Source of the DNA: Mycobacteroides immunogenum
Lineage (GTDB): Bacteria; Actinomycetota; Actinomycetes; Mycobacteriales; Mycobacteriaceae
NCBI RefSeq assembly: GCF_001605725.1
Contig: NZ_CP011530.1
Location: forward strand, 1,736,001-1,800,000
Reading direction: 5' to 3'
Length of the DNA: 64,000 nt
Of this stretch, positions 28,808 to 37,708 are shown piece by piece (within the stretch, counting starts at the first letter, position 1; every line of letters begins with the position of its first letter). The notes beneath the pieces were generated by a model that was given only the letters and a program-made list of their open reading frames with translations, was not told where the DNA came from and made no database searches. A program made the position numbers and the translations under genes.

Positions 28808-28832
28808 CCCAATCGACCTGATCTGAAACCCA

Positions 28833-28888
28833 CGAGTGTGCGGTTTGCGTCGGTTCCTCCCGGAATTTCGACGTAAACCGCACACTCG
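28833..28888. repeat. 20-bp-arm palindrome after ndk
   Basis: Inverted repeat with arms CGAGTGTGCGGTTTGCGTCG (28833-28852) and its complement at 28869-28888, matching at 19 of 20 positions, with a 16-base loop. It can form a long hairpin on either strand and probably terminates ndk transcription. The outer core CGAGTGTG is shared with the hairpin at 54394-54431. Confidence 0.8.
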
Positions 28889-29162
28889 ATTACATATGTG
28901 GGCCCCCTGATAGGGCGGGTTTGTGTCTTGGTCCCCGCTACCTGATTCGTATGGGATACTGAATGTGGGTCACGGCACATGCGGCCACAACCGGCCAGCC
29001 ACCGACCCGAATGACGACACGGCGAGCGCGATCACCATTGCAGCACGTCAAGCCATCATTCCAGCCAGGCACCGGGTGGGTTCGGAACTGCGGTTTCGCA
29101 GCTACGGATCGCTCGGAGCGAGACCACCACAAACCCGGACCTAGCCCGGGTACATAGAGAGA

Positions 29163-29204
29163 AAGCCCTCGCGTGGCCGCGTCTGACGACGCGCCCGGGG
29201 GCTT
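29163..29204 (+). promoter_or_regulatory. Hairpin in the rne leader immediately before the ribosome binding site
   Basis: Outer pairing AAGCCC/GGGGCTT (29163-29168 and 29198-29204) encloses CGCGTC-TGAC-GACGCG (29178-29193). The hairpin ends one base before GAGGAG and could affect translation or be a cleavage site for RNase E, which in E. coli controls its own mRNA through leader structure. The mycobacterial case is inference. Confidence 0.4.
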
Positions 29205-29215
29205 GAGGAGAATAA

Positions 29216-32107
29216 GTGGCCGACTATGAGCTACCAGAAGACCTACACACCAGCGCTCCAGAAGGGGAACCCGCCGCGCTAGCGCCGGACACCCCGCCAG
29301 CCCCTGCTGAGCAGGGCGAACTACCCGAGAAGCTGAGGGTGCATTCCCTCGCACGCGTACTCGGCACCTCCACACGCCGCGTGCTCGACGCGCTGTCCAA
29401 GCTGGACGGCCGCGCCCGCAGCCCGCACTCGAATGTGGACAAGCAGGACGCGGCGAAGGTTCGCGAGGCACTGGCCAACGAGGCCGAGGCCGCCGAGCAG
29501 GCACCTGTAGTCGCCGAGACCCCGGCAGCCCCGGTTGCTGCCGAGCCCCCGGCCCCGGTTGCCACCGAGGAAGCGCCCGCCGTCACGGCCGGACCGGCCG
29601 AGGACCCAGACAATCCGCCGACCACACCGATCCTGATCGCTGAGGCGACGGCGATCGAGGCCGCGGCGGTGCCGGCGCCGGCCGCGCCCAGCCCCACCGC
29701 CTACGACTACGGTCCGCTGTTCGTGGCGCCGCAGGCCCCCGAACCACAGGAACGCCCCGCGCCCGTCCGTGCCGAGAAGGCCGAGGACGTGGATGAGGAC
29801 GCCGGTGAGGGCGACGATTCCGACGCGGACGCCGACGGTGAGGGCGACGGCGATCGCCCCGCACGCCGGAGACGGCGGGGACGCCGTGGCCGTGGCCGTG
29901 GCCGTGGCGAGCAGGCCGGTGGCGAAGGCGCAGAAGAATCCGGTGACGACGCCGCCGAGAATGGCGACGCCACCGAGGGTGACGAAGCTGCCGAGAGCGC
30001 CGAGGGTGATTCGTCGGCCGCCGAGGGCGACGAGTCGAATGCCGAGGACGGTGACACACCCGAGGGCGCCAGCCGCCGTCGGCGCCGTCGGCGCCGTCGC
30101 AAGGCCGGAAGCGGTGACGATGGCGATGGCCCGTCGGATGACGATCCGCCGAATACTGTTGTGCACGAGCGCAAGCCGCGCGCCGAGCGAGGCGACGAGA
30201 TTCAGGGCATTTCCGGGTCCACGCGCCTGGAGGCCAAGCGTCAGCGCCGCCGTGACGGACGCGACGCCGGACGGCGCCGTCCCCCGATCCTCACCGAGGC
30301 GGAGTTCCTGGCCCGGCGCGAGGCAGTTGACCGGGTGATGGTGGTGCGGGACAAGACCCGCACGGAGTCACCGCATGAGGGTGCCCGCTACACGCAGATC
30401 GCCGTCCTCGAGGACGGGGTGCTGGTCGAGCACTTCGTGACATCGGCCGCGTCGGCTTCCTTGGTGGGCAACATCTACCTCGGTGTCGTGCAGAACGTGC
30501 TGCCCTCCATGGAGGCGGCCTTCGTTGACATCGGCCGTGGTCGCAACGGTGTGCTGTACGCCGGTGAGGTCAACTGGGACGCCGCGGGTCTGGGCGGTTC
30601 CAACCGCAAGATCGAGCAGGCTCTCAAGTCCGGTGACTACGTGCTGGTTCAGGTCAGCAAGGACCCGGTGGGCCACAAGGGAGCCCGGCTCACCACACAG
30701 ATCTCGCTGGCGGGTCGCTATCTGGTGTACGTGCCGGGTGCCTCGTCGACCGGAATCAGTCGCAAGCTTCCCGATACCGAACGGCAGCGGCTCAAGGAAA
30801 TCCTGCGCGACATCGTCCCGTCGGACGCCGGTGTCATCATTCGCACCGCCTCGGAGGGGGTGCGGGAAGAGGACATTCGCGCCGATGTGCAGCGGCTGCA
30901 GGAGCAGTGGCAGGGCATCGAACAGAGCGCGACCGATCTCACGTCCAAGGCGTCCGGTGCCGCCATGGCTCTCTACGAAGAGCCCGATGTGCTGGTCAAG
31001 GTGGTCCGCGACCTGTTCAACGAGGACTTCTCCAAGCTCACCATCGAGGGCGACGCCGCCTGGGAAACCATCGACGACTATGTGAAAACCGTTGCCCCCG
31101 ATTTGCTTTCGCGAATCGAGCGGTATGAGGGCGCCGGGGGGCCGGACGTGTTCACGGTGCACCGCATCGATGAGCAGCTGGCCAAGGCGCTCGATCGCAA
31201 GGTGTGGTTGCCCTCGGGCGGCACCCTGGTGATCGACCGCACCGAGGCCATGACGGTGGTCGACGTCAACACCGGAAAATTCACCGGCGCCGGCGGCAAC
31301 CTGGAAGAAACCGTCACCCGCAACAACCTGGAAGCCGCCGAAGAGATCGTGCGGCAGCTGCGTCTGCGCGATGTCGGCGGAATCGTGGTCATCGACTTCA
31401 TCGACATGGTGCTCGAATCCAACCGCGATCTGGTGCTGCGGCGTCTCACCGAAGCGCTGGGCCGCGACCGCACCCGCCATCAGGTGTCCGAGGTGACCTC
31501 GCTGGGGTTGGTGCAGCTGACCCGCAAGAAGCTGGGCACGGGCCTGATCGAGGCGTTCTCCTCGACCTGCAGCCATTGCGCGGGCCGGGGGATCGTGTTG
31601 CACGTCGACCCTGTCGACAACGCGGGTGCCGCGCCCGGAGGAGTCAAGAAGGCCGAAACCGGACGGCGGGCCAAGCGATCCCGCAAGGGCAAGGCCGAAG
31701 AGGTCGTGGTGTCGCGCACGCCCTCACATCCACAGGGCGAGCACCCGATGTTCAAGGCGATGGCGGCAGCCAACGGGCATCCCGAGGATGACGAAGACGG
31801 CGAGCTAGTCGAGGACGTGCTGGACAATGACACGACCGACGAGGTCGAGGAGATTGTCGAGGCCGTCGACAACGCGGAGACACCGGCCGCTCCCGAGGCG
31901 GAATCCGGGGCCGCTCCGGCCGACAGCGATACCGCGCCGGAACCGGACACCGAAAGCGTGCCGGAGGTCACTTTCCCTGAGCCCGAGGTTGCCGCTGCTG
32001 AGCCCGAGGCGCCGGTGGTGGTACCCGAACCGGCTGCTGAGGCGCCCACCAGGCCCCGGCGCAGACGGTCCGCGGCGCGCGCCGCGGGGCCCCCGGTCGA
32101 GCACTAG
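29216..32107 (+). CDS. rne: Ribonuclease E/G
   Basis: Endoribonuclease that starts mRNA decay and processes rRNA and tRNA. The 963-residue protein has the mycobacterial layout: a long disordered N-terminal region with an acidic stretch and two Arg-rich patches (near residues 217-232 and 287-296), then an S1 RNA-binding domain (about 415-500, NIYLGVVQNVLPSMEAAFVDIG), the catalytic RNase E/G domain with Mg-binding Asp in VVDVNTGKFTG (about 682) and VVIDFIDMV (about 726), the Zn-link CSHC near 785, and a C-terminal acidic tail. GTG 29216 follows GAGGAG. Identification is secure. Confidence 0.97.
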   Translation: MADYELPEDLHTSAPEGEPAALAPDTPPAPAEQGELPEKLRVHSLARVLGTSTRRVLDALSKLDGRARSPHSNVDKQDAAKVREALANEAEAAEQAPVVAETPAAPVAAEPPAPVATEEAPAVTAGPAEDPDNPPTTPILIAEATAIEAAAVPAPAAPSPTAYDYGPLFVAPQAPEPQERPAPVRAEKAEDVDEDAGEGDDSDADADGEGDGDRPARRRRRGRRGRGRGRGEQAGGEGAEESGDDAAENGDATEGDEAAESAEGDSSAAEGDESNAEDGDTPEGASRRRRRRRRRKAGSGDDGDGPSDDDPPNTVVHERKPRAERGDEIQGISGSTRLEAKRQRRRDGRDAGRRRPPILTEAEFLARREAVDRVMVVRDKTRTESPHEGARYTQIAVLEDGVLVEHFVTSAASASLVGNIYLGVVQNVLPSMEAAFVDIGRGRNGVLYAGEVNWDAAGLGGSNRKIEQALKSGDYVLVQVSKDPVGHKGARLTTQISLAGRYLVYVPGASSTGISRKLPDTERQRLKEILRDIVPSDAGVIIRTASEGVREEDIRADVQRLQEQWQGIEQSATDLTSKASGAAMALYEEPDVLVKVVRDLFNEDFSKLTIEGDAAWETIDDYVKTVAPDLLSRIERYEGAGGPDVFTVHRIDEQLAKALDRKVWLPSGGTLVIDRTEAMTVVDVNTGKFTGAGGNLEETVTRNNLEAAEEIVRQLRLRDVGGIVVIDFIDMVLESNRDLVLRRLTEALGRDRTRHQVSEVTSLGLVQLTRKKLGTGLIEAFSSTCSHCAGRGIVLHVDPVDNAGAAPGGVKKAETGRRAKRSRKGKAEEVVVSRTPSHPQGEHPMFKAMAAANGHPEDDEDGELVEDVLDNDTTDEVEEIVEAVDNAETPAAPEAESGAAPADSDTAPEPDTESVPEVTFPEPEVAAAEPEAPVVVPEPAAEAPTRPRRRRSAARAAGPPVEH

Positions 32108-32118
32108 GCAGCAACCTG

Positions 32119-32159
32119 AGGGTCGCCGGCTGTGCAGCTCCGCGAGCCGGTTTGACCCT
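32119..32159 (+). terminator. Hairpin after rne
   Basis: AGGGTC-GCCGGCT (32119-32131) pairs with AGCCGG-TTTGACCCT (32145-32159) with a small internal mismatch and a 13-base loop. It begins 11 bases after the rne stop and is followed by TAGGCT. It probably ends rne and leaves rplU-rpmA with its own promoter within the next 150 bases. Confidence 0.6.
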
Positions 32160-32317
32160 TAGGCTGCTGGTCAAGTAGCCTTGAGCAGTTGTCGCGAGGC
32201 CTCCGGCCCGCGGCATGCGGCCCAGTGAATCAACGAAGCGGGCCCACCCCACGATCCAGATGCGTCAACCGACCTGGTTGCGCGCGTTCGAACAGCAGAG
32301 CAGAGGTAGACGCAACG

Positions 32318-32629
32318 ATGGCGACCTACGCAATCGTCAAGACCGGTGGCAAGCAGTACAAGGTTGCCGTCGGCGACCTGGTGAAGGTCGAGAAGATCGA
32401 CTCGGAGCCCGGCTCCTCGGTGCAGCTGCCCGTTGCCCTGGTCGTGGACGGCGCCACTGTCACCACCGAAGCCGACAAGTTGGCCAAGGTCGCGGTGACC
32501 GGCGAGATCGTCGAGCACACCAAGGGCCCGAAGATCCGCATCCACAAGTTCAAGAACAAGTCCGGCTACCACAAGCGGCAGGGTCACCGTCAGCGGCTGA
32601 CCGTGCTCAAGGTCACCGGAATCAAGTGA
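32318..32629 (+). CDS. rplU: 50S ribosomal protein L21
   Basis: A 103-residue ribosomal protein beginning [15 protein letters not shown] and containing the L21 signature [26 protein letters not shown] 32318 is preceded by AGAGGTAGA. The frame is open upstream to 32189 but the extra part is not conserved. It heads the rplU-rpmA-obg-proB series; L21 and L27 are neighbours on the ribosome and in nearly all bacterial genomes. Confidence 0.98.
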   Translation: MATYAIVKTGGKQYKVAVGDLVKVEKIDSEPGSSVQLPVALVVDGATVTTEADKLAKVAVTGEIVEHTKGPKIRIHKFKNKSGYHKRQGHRQRLTVLKVTGIK

Positions 32630-32675
32630 CGAGCCCCTCGGGCAAAGAACAGACAAGACTAGGGAGCCTCCACTA

Positions 32676-32933
32676 ATGGCACACAAGAAGGGCGCGTCCA
32701 GCTCGCGCAACGGTCGCGATTCCGCCGCGCAGCGCCTCGGCGTCAAGCGGTTCGGCGGCCAGGTCGTCAAGGCCGGCGAGATCCTGGTGCGCCAGCGCGG
32801 CACCCACTTCCACCCCGGCGTGAATGTCGGCCGTGGCGGCGACGACACCCTGTTCGCGACCTCTGCGGGCACCGTGGAATTCGGCGCCCGTCGCGGTCGC
32901 CGGGTCGTCAACATCCTCCCGGTCGACGCTTAA
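32676..32933 (+). CDS. rpmA: 50S ribosomal protein L27
   Basis: An 85-residue protein beginning [15 protein letters not shown], with the L27 motif [20 protein letters not shown] and [10 protein letters not shown]. Its N-terminus reaches the peptidyl-transferase centre. The start ATG 32676 follows AGGGAGCC. It lies 46 bases after rplU and is followed by a perfect hairpin before obg. Confidence 0.98.
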   Translation: MAHKKGASSSRNGRDSAAQRLGVKRFGGQVVKAGEILVRQRGTHFHPGVNVGRGGDDTLFATSAGTVEFGARRGRRVVNILPVDA

Positions 32934-32937
32934 TTGA

Positions 32938-32971
32938 TGTTCTGTGTTCGGCATTGACCGAACACAGAACA
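32938..32971 (+). terminator. Perfect 14-bp hairpin between rpmA and obg
   Basis: TGTTCTGTGTTCGG (32938-32951) and CCGAACACAGAACA (32958-32971) with a 6-base loop CATTGA. It starts five bases after the rpmA stop and ends seven bases before the AAGGAGG ribosome binding site of obg. It could be a partial terminator or an RNA processing or stability element that lowers obg expression relative to the ribosomal genes. Confidence 0.65.
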
Positions 32972-32988
32972 GTTGAAGGAGGCCCCAG

Positions 32989-34437
32989 ATGCCTCGTTTT
33001 GTTGACCGCGTTGTCATCCATGCCAAGGCAGGTACCGGCGGTCACGGCTGTGCCTCGGTACACCGCGAAAAGTTCAAGCCGCTCGGCGGGCCCGACGGTG
33101 GAAACGGCGGTCGTGGCGGCAGCGTGATCCTCGAGGTGGATCCGCAGGTGCATACCCTGCTGGACTTTCACTTCCATCCGCATGTGCAGGCGCCCAACGG
33201 CACTCAGGGCATGGGAGCCCACCGCAACGGCGCCAACGGCGATGACCTGATTCTCAGGGTGCCCGACGGCACCGTCGTCCTCGATGATGACGGTCGCATC
33301 CTTGCCGATTTGGTCGGTGCGGGCGCGCGCTTCGATGCCGCCGCGGGTGGCCGCGGTGGATTGGGCAATGCGGCGTTGGCATCTCGTGCCCGCAAGGCAC
33401 CCGGATTCGCCTTGCTGGGCGAGGCGGGCGCCGAAGTCGACCTCACGCTGGAACTGAAAACTGTCGCCGATGTGGGTCTGGTCGGATTCCCGTCGGCGGG
33501 TAAATCCTCGCTGGTCTCGGTGCTTTCGGCCGCCAAGCCGAAGATCGCCGACTACCCGTTCACCACGCTGGTGCCCAATCTCGGAGTGGTGACCACCGGC
33601 GAGAACTCCTTCGTGATGGCTGATGTCCCTGGGCTTATTCCCGGTGCCGCCGATGGGCGCGGCCTGGGCCTGGAATTCCTGCGGCATATCGAGCGCTGCG
33701 CGGTGCTCGTCCACGTCGTCGACTGCGCGACGCTGGAACCCGGCCGCGATCCCGTCTCCGATATCGACGCGCTGGAAGACGAGTTGGCGCGGTACCAGCC
33801 CACACTGCAAGCCGATTCTGTGCTCGGCGATTTGGCCGATCGGCCCCGGGCGGTAGTGCTCAACAAGATCGACGTGCCCGAGGCCGACGAACTTGCCGAC
33901 TTCGTCACCGAAGAGGTCTCTAAGCGTGGCTGGCCGGTCTTCAAGGTGTCGACGTTGACCCGGGACGGACTGCGGCCGTTGACATTCGCGCTGTGGGAGA
34001 TGATCGAGGCGGCCCGCGCGGCCCGGCCCGAACCCGTCAAGACCCGTCCGGTGATCCGGCCCATCCCTGTCGATGAGAGTGGATTCACCGTCTCTCCGGA
34101 TCCGGACAACCCCGGTGGCTTTGTGGTGCGTGGTGTGCGCCCCGAACGCTGGATTCGCCAGACCAATTTCGAAAACGACGAGGCCGTCGGTTATCTGGGC
34201 GACCGACTGGCCCGCCTGGGTGTCGAAGACCAGCTGCTCAAGCTCGGTGCGCAGCCCGGTTGTGCCGTCACCATCGGTGAGATGACGTTCGATTGGGAGC
34301 CGCAGACGCCGGCGGGCGTTGACGTGACCCTGAGCGGGCGCGGCACCGACGCGCGTATCGACAAGATCGATCGAGTAGGCGCGGCCGAGCGCCGCCAGGC
34401 CCGACGGGTGCGCCGCGGGCAAGTGGAACCCGAGTGA
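32989..34437 (+). CDS. obg: GTPase Obg/CgtA
   Basis: Essential GTPase for ribosome 50S maturation and stress responses. The 482-residue protein has the glycine-rich Obg fold at the N-terminus ([15 protein letters not shown]), the G domain with G1 GFPSAGKSS (about residue 166), DVPGLIPGA and NKIDVPEA, and the C-terminal OCT domain ([20 protein letters not shown]). ATG 32989 follows GAAGGAGG. Its stop overlaps proB by four bases, the same order as in M. tuberculosis (Rv2440c-Rv2439c). Confidence 0.97.
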   Translation: MPRFVDRVVIHAKAGTGGHGCASVHREKFKPLGGPDGGNGGRGGSVILEVDPQVHTLLDFHFHPHVQAPNGTQGMGAHRNGANGDDLILRVPDGTVVLDDDGRILADLVGAGARFDAAAGGRGGLGNAALASRARKAPGFALLGEAGAEVDLTLELKTVADVGLVGFPSAGKSSLVSVLSAAKPKIADYPFTTLVPNLGVVTTGENSFVMADVPGLIPGAADGRGLGLEFLRHIERCAVLVHVVDCATLEPGRDPVSDIDALEDELARYQPTLQADSVLGDLADRPRAVVLNKIDVPEADELADFVTEEVSKRGWPVFKVSTLTRDGLRPLTFALWEMIEAARAARPEPVKTRPVIRPIPVDESGFTVSPDPDNPGGFVVRGVRPERWIRQTNFENDEAVGYLGDRLARLGVEDQLLKLGAQPGCAVTIGEMTFDWEPQTPAGVDVTLSGRGTDARIDKIDRVGAAERRQARRVRRGQVEPE

Positions 34438-35570
34438 GTTCCGGAGCCGCGAAGTCGGCGACATCCAGCGCGGGTGCGCAGGCGCGCCAAGCAATTCGAT
34501 CGGCGCGCACCGTCGTGGTGAAGGTCGGGACCGCGGCGCTCACCGATGAGTCGGGGACCTTCAGCGCCGACCGGATGGAGTACCTCGTCGAGGTCATCGA
34601 GGGCCGGATGAAGGCCGGATCCGATGTGGTGATCGTGTCCTCCGGGGCAATCGCGGCGGGTATGGTGCCGCTCGGACTGACCAAGCGCCCAACAGATTTG
34701 GCCACCAAACAGGCGGCGGCCAGTGCGGGCCAGGTCGCGCTCATCGGCGCCTGGAGCGCGGCCTTCGCGCGCTATGAGCGCACCGTGGGCCAGGTACTGC
34801 TGACCGCACATGACATTTCGATGCGCGTGCATCACACCAATGCGCAACGCACCCTCGACAGGTTGACGGCACTGCACGCGGTGGCCATCGTGAACGAGAA
34901 CGACACCGTGGCCACCAACGAGATTCGTTTCGGAGACAACGACCGACTCTCGGCGCTCGTCGCACATCTGGTGGGTGCCGACGCGCTGGTGCTGCTTTCC
35001 GATATCGACGGTCTCTATGACTCTGACCCGCGAAAGGGTAATGCGCGCTTCATCTCTGACGTCAGTGGACCCGAGGACCTGGCCGACGTGATCGCCGGCC
35101 CCGGCGGGGCACGTGGCACCGGGGGAATGGCCTCGAAGCTGTCCTCGGCGCTGCTGGCCTCCGACGCCGGTGTCCCGGTGTTGTTGGCCTCGGCGACAGA
35201 GGCGGCGGCGGCACTCGGCGACGGCTCGTGCGGAACAGTTTTCGCCGCGCGGCCGCAGCGCATGTCGGCCCGCAAGTTCTGGGTGCGTTACGCCGCCGAA
35301 GCCACCGGCTCGCTGACGCTGGACGCCGGCGCGGTGCGTGCGGTGGTGGCGTCGCGCCGCTCCTTGCTGCCGGCCGGGATCACCGAGGTGTCCGGGCGCT
35401 TCCACGGAGGCGATGTCGTTGAGCTTCGCGACGCTGCCGGCACTATGGTCGGCCGGGGCGTGGTCGCTTATGACGTCGCCGAATTGGCGACGATGCTGGG
35501 CCGCTCCACCAACGAACTTCCCGAGGACCTGCGGCGCCCTGCCGTACACGCCGACGACCTTGTAACCTGA
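34434..35570 (+). CDS. proB: Glutamate 5-kinase
   Basis: First enzyme of proline synthesis, phosphorylating glutamate. The 378-residue protein has the amino-acid kinase domain ([52 protein letters not shown]) and a C-terminal PUA domain from about residue 280. GTG 34434 overlaps the obg end. The next pathway enzyme, proA, lies 3 kb downstream after the three exported-protein genes and a sugar kinase gene. Confidence 0.96.
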   Translation: MSSGAAKSATSSAGAQARQAIRSARTVVVKVGTAALTDESGTFSADRMEYLVEVIEGRMKAGSDVVIVSSGAIAAGMVPLGLTKRPTDLATKQAAASAGQVALIGAWSAAFARYERTVGQVLLTAHDISMRVHHTNAQRTLDRLTALHAVAIVNENDTVATNEIRFGDNDRLSALVAHLVGADALVLLSDIDGLYDSDPRKGNARFISDVSGPEDLADVIAGPGGARGTGGMASKLSSALLASDAGVPVLLASATEAAAALGDGSCGTVFAARPQRMSARKFWVRYAAEATGSLTLDAGAVRAVVASRRSLLPAGITEVSGRFHGGDVVELRDAAGTMVGRGVVAYDVAELATMLGRSTNELPEDLRRPAVHADDLVT

Positions 35571-35683
35571 TCGCTTCGCGCAGTTGCCCGAAACAGTGGC
35601 ACATCGCAACCCCGCCTGATAGAAACGTTCAGCTGGTTCACAGCTTCGGGGGCGTGCCCCGGGCTTGGTGCGGGAGGGATCAC

Positions 35684-36325
35684 ATGGCAGGCCGGAGTGC
35701 GGGGATCGTCAGCGCTTGTGTGAGCGCGGTGGCACTGATGTTGGGATTATTCGGCGTGACGGTGACGGCACACGCCGCACCCGACACCGCCGAGACCCAA
35801 ATTCGAAGCTTGATCGCCGGCCAGCTGACGGCACTGCAAGCCGTTGACGCCGCCGCGTACGCCGCCACCTACTGCACGGACTACCGGGACAAGGTGGAGG
35901 CCGATCACAGCCAGATGTTCTCGCCACCGGATGTCACCCGGCTCGAGGGCGCCAGTGCCAAGAAACTGCGCGCCAAGACCAAAGAGATCTTCCCGATGGC
36001 GTCCAGTGCCGCCGTCGAGGCGTTCGTGCAGGCGGTCACCGACGCCGACCAGGGTGAGGTGGACGCCGCGTGGCACCAGCTGTGGTCGAGCTCGTTCGCG
36101 AAGCTGTCGTATCGGGTCAAGAGCGTCGACGTCACCGGCGAGAAAGCGCAGGCCGTCGTGGCCGTCCGCGTCGATGGCAACAGCAGCAATCAGCGCTGGG
36201 ACTTGATTCGTGAGGACCACGAGTGGAAGGACTGCACCGCCGTGCCCGAGCAGGACAACGTGCAGGGGATCGTCGTCGGCCAGGGGCGCCAGGGCCTGCT
36301 GGACGCCTCGCTGGCGGGCGAGTAG
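35684..36325 (+). CDS. Exported protein, first of three related tandem genes
   Basis: A 213-residue protein. The signal peptide runs to about residue 31 (SACVSAVALMLGLFGVTVTAHA, cut near AHA-AP). The mature part has the layout of an NTF2-like or SnoaL-like small domain, with TYCTDYRDK near the start and EDHEWKDCTAV near the end, so two cysteines could form a disulfide. The next two genes encode proteins with the same pattern (C-x-x-YRD and W-x-x-C). ATG 35684 follows GGGAGGG. No function is known. The start chosen drops ten upstream residues. Confidence 0.75.
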   Translation: MAGRSAGIVSACVSAVALMLGLFGVTVTAHAAPDTAETQIRSLIAGQLTALQAVDAAAYAATYCTDYRDKVEADHSQMFSPPDVTRLEGASAKKLRAKTKEIFPMASSAAVEAFVQAVTDADQGEVDAAWHQLWSSSFAKLSYRVKSVDVTGEKAQAVVAVRVDGNSSNQRWDLIREDHEWKDCTAVPEQDNVQGIVVGQGRQGLLDASLAGE

Positions 36326-36474
36326 TCAGTCTGCCGAAAGGCTGCCCGGGCCGCTGGCGAACGCGATTTCCATGGCGCGCCGGCTGGTAGGTTTGCTCGG
36401 TGAGGGTGCACGAGCTGATCTGTACTGATAGAAATTAGCTCGCAGGCAAGTGATCTATACGAGCGAGGGTAGTA

Positions 36475-37095
36475 ATGGTTTGCCGGAGATGGGCCGGAGC
36501 GGCGCTGGTGGGGGCCCTGTTGCTGGGCGGTGTGGGTTGTTCGCGAACCGTTGATGGTGACGGTCAGCCCAACGCCGAGGCGCTGGCCACGGTGCATGAT
36601 GAGAAGCAGATCAATGACCTGGTTCAACAGCAAAACACCTATGCCGCGAATTTCGACTTCGCCAAGCTGGCCGAAACCAAGTGCGCCAAATATCGGGACA
36701 CCACGGCGCAGAGCGGACCGCCCATCCCCGCGATGAACGAGATCGTTCCGCCGGAGATCGCCACCGCGCCCGGCGCGGGCGACGCGCTGCGTGGATTGTT
36801 GTCGCAGAAATTCCCGACGGTGCCGCCCGATGTCATCAGTGCGGTGGTGGACAGTCTGGTCAATCAGGACGAGCCGGCCTATCAGACGGCGATGCGCAAC
36901 CTGCTGAAGTCGCTCATCGTGGTCAAGGCTGAAGTTCAGGACATCGAAATCAAGGGCGACCAGGCCACCGCGGAGCTGACGGTGACCACCACGACCGGTG
37001 GTGACAAGCCGGCCAAAAGTGAGCAGCAGACCGTCAAGTTCGTGAAGGAAAACGGCAAGTGGCTGGACTGCAACCCGCCGGGTGCCCGCAGCTAG
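36475..37095 (+). CDS. Lipoprotein, second of three related tandem genes
   Basis: A 206-residue lipoprotein. The N-terminus MVCRRWAGAALVGALLLGGVGC carries a lipobox LGGVGC with modified Cys at residue 22. The mature domain has ETKCAKYRDTT and ends WLDCNPPGARS, mirroring the first gene. Unlike its neighbours it is probably membrane anchored. The gene lies 149 bases after the first and 69 bases before the third, all in the same direction. Function unknown. Confidence 0.78.
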   Translation: MVCRRWAGAALVGALLLGGVGCSRTVDGDGQPNAEALATVHDEKQINDLVQQQNTYAANFDFAKLAETKCAKYRDTTAQSGPPIPAMNEIVPPEIATAPGAGDALRGLLSQKFPTVPPDVISAVVDSLVNQDEPAYQTAMRNLLKSLIVVKAEVQDIEIKGDQATAELTVTTTTGGDKPAKSEQQTVKFVKENGKWLDCNPPGARS

Positions 37096-37164
37096 CCGAC
37101 GTAACGCACACCGGGCTACACGGCGATAACGTCGTGTGACGCACTGTAGCCAGGGGAGGGAACC

Positions 37165-37707
37165 ATGAACCGAATGCTCGCCGTCACGGCGGCGGTTGGC
37201 GCGCTGGCTGCCCTTGGCGCGCCCGCGGCGCACGCCGCACCCAACCGTGAGGCGGTAACCGAGCATGTGCGGGCCTGGGAGAAGGCGTACAACGACGTCG
37301 ATACCAACAAGATCGGCGACTTGACCTGCGACAAGTACCGTGACCGGGAGACCGCGAACAGCGAGTCGCGGATCCCTACCTGGGATGACTTCGTCAAGCC
37401 CAGCGACCTGTACGCCAAATTCCCCAAGCTCTCCCAGGAAACGCTTGATCAGCTCCTCGACGCGGCCAAGCGCAAGGACGCCGCCGCCTTCCGGCAGGCC
37501 TCGGTGCAGGTGGTGCGTGAGAACGCGCATCTGACGGTGACCAACATCGACAAGATCAACGTCATCGAGGCCAAGAACGCCACGGTCACGGTGACCACAT
37601 CGTCGGTGTGGGGCAATGATTCGCCCAAGACCACCACGTCCGACTGGTACCTGACCTACGAGCGTGACGCCTGGCGTTACTGCAACCCGGTGATCACCGT
37701 TCGCTGA
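37165..37707 (+). CDS. Exported protein, third of three related tandem genes
   Basis: A 180-residue protein with signal peptide to about residue 24 (AVTAAVGALAALGAPAAHA, cut near AHA-AP). The mature part contains DLTCDKYRDRETA and ends RDAWRYCNPVITVR, the same C-x-x-YRD and W-x-x-C signatures as the two preceding genes. ATG 37165 follows AGGGGAGGGA. The stop is one base from the end of the convergent kinase gene. Together the three genes look like a lineage-specific tandem duplication of a secreted NTF2-like protein. Confidence 0.77.
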   Translation: MNRMLAVTAAVGALAALGAPAAHAAPNREAVTEHVRAWEKAYNDVDTNKIGDLTCDKYRDRETANSESRIPTWDDFVKPSDLYAKFPKLSQETLDQLLDAAKRKDAAAFRQASVQVVRENAHLTVTNIDKINVIEAKNATVTVTTSSVWGNDSPKTTTSDWYLTYERDAWRYCNPVITVR

Positions 37708-37708
37708 C

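Larger units (their letters stand above)
28808..29215 (+). promoter_or_regulatory. ndk-rne intergenic region with the rne leader
   Basis: No gene is visible in these 408 bases. It starts with the palindrome at 28833-28888. A possible promoter follows: TTGGTC at 28928-28933 and TATGGGATACT from 28950. If that is right the rne leader is about 250 bases long. Just ahead of the start codon is a hairpin (separate entry) and the ribosome binding site GAGGAG at 29205-29210. Confidence 0.45.

Noticed and set aside
28923..29144. 73-codon plus-strand frame in the rne leader
   Set aside because: No ribosome binding site, no conserved pattern and it lies in the presumed leader; treated as untranslated.
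32108..32317. Possible L21 leader autoregulatory RNA before rplU
   Set aside because: A hairpin is present, but it is better explained as the rne terminator, and I could not match the known L21 leader pattern.
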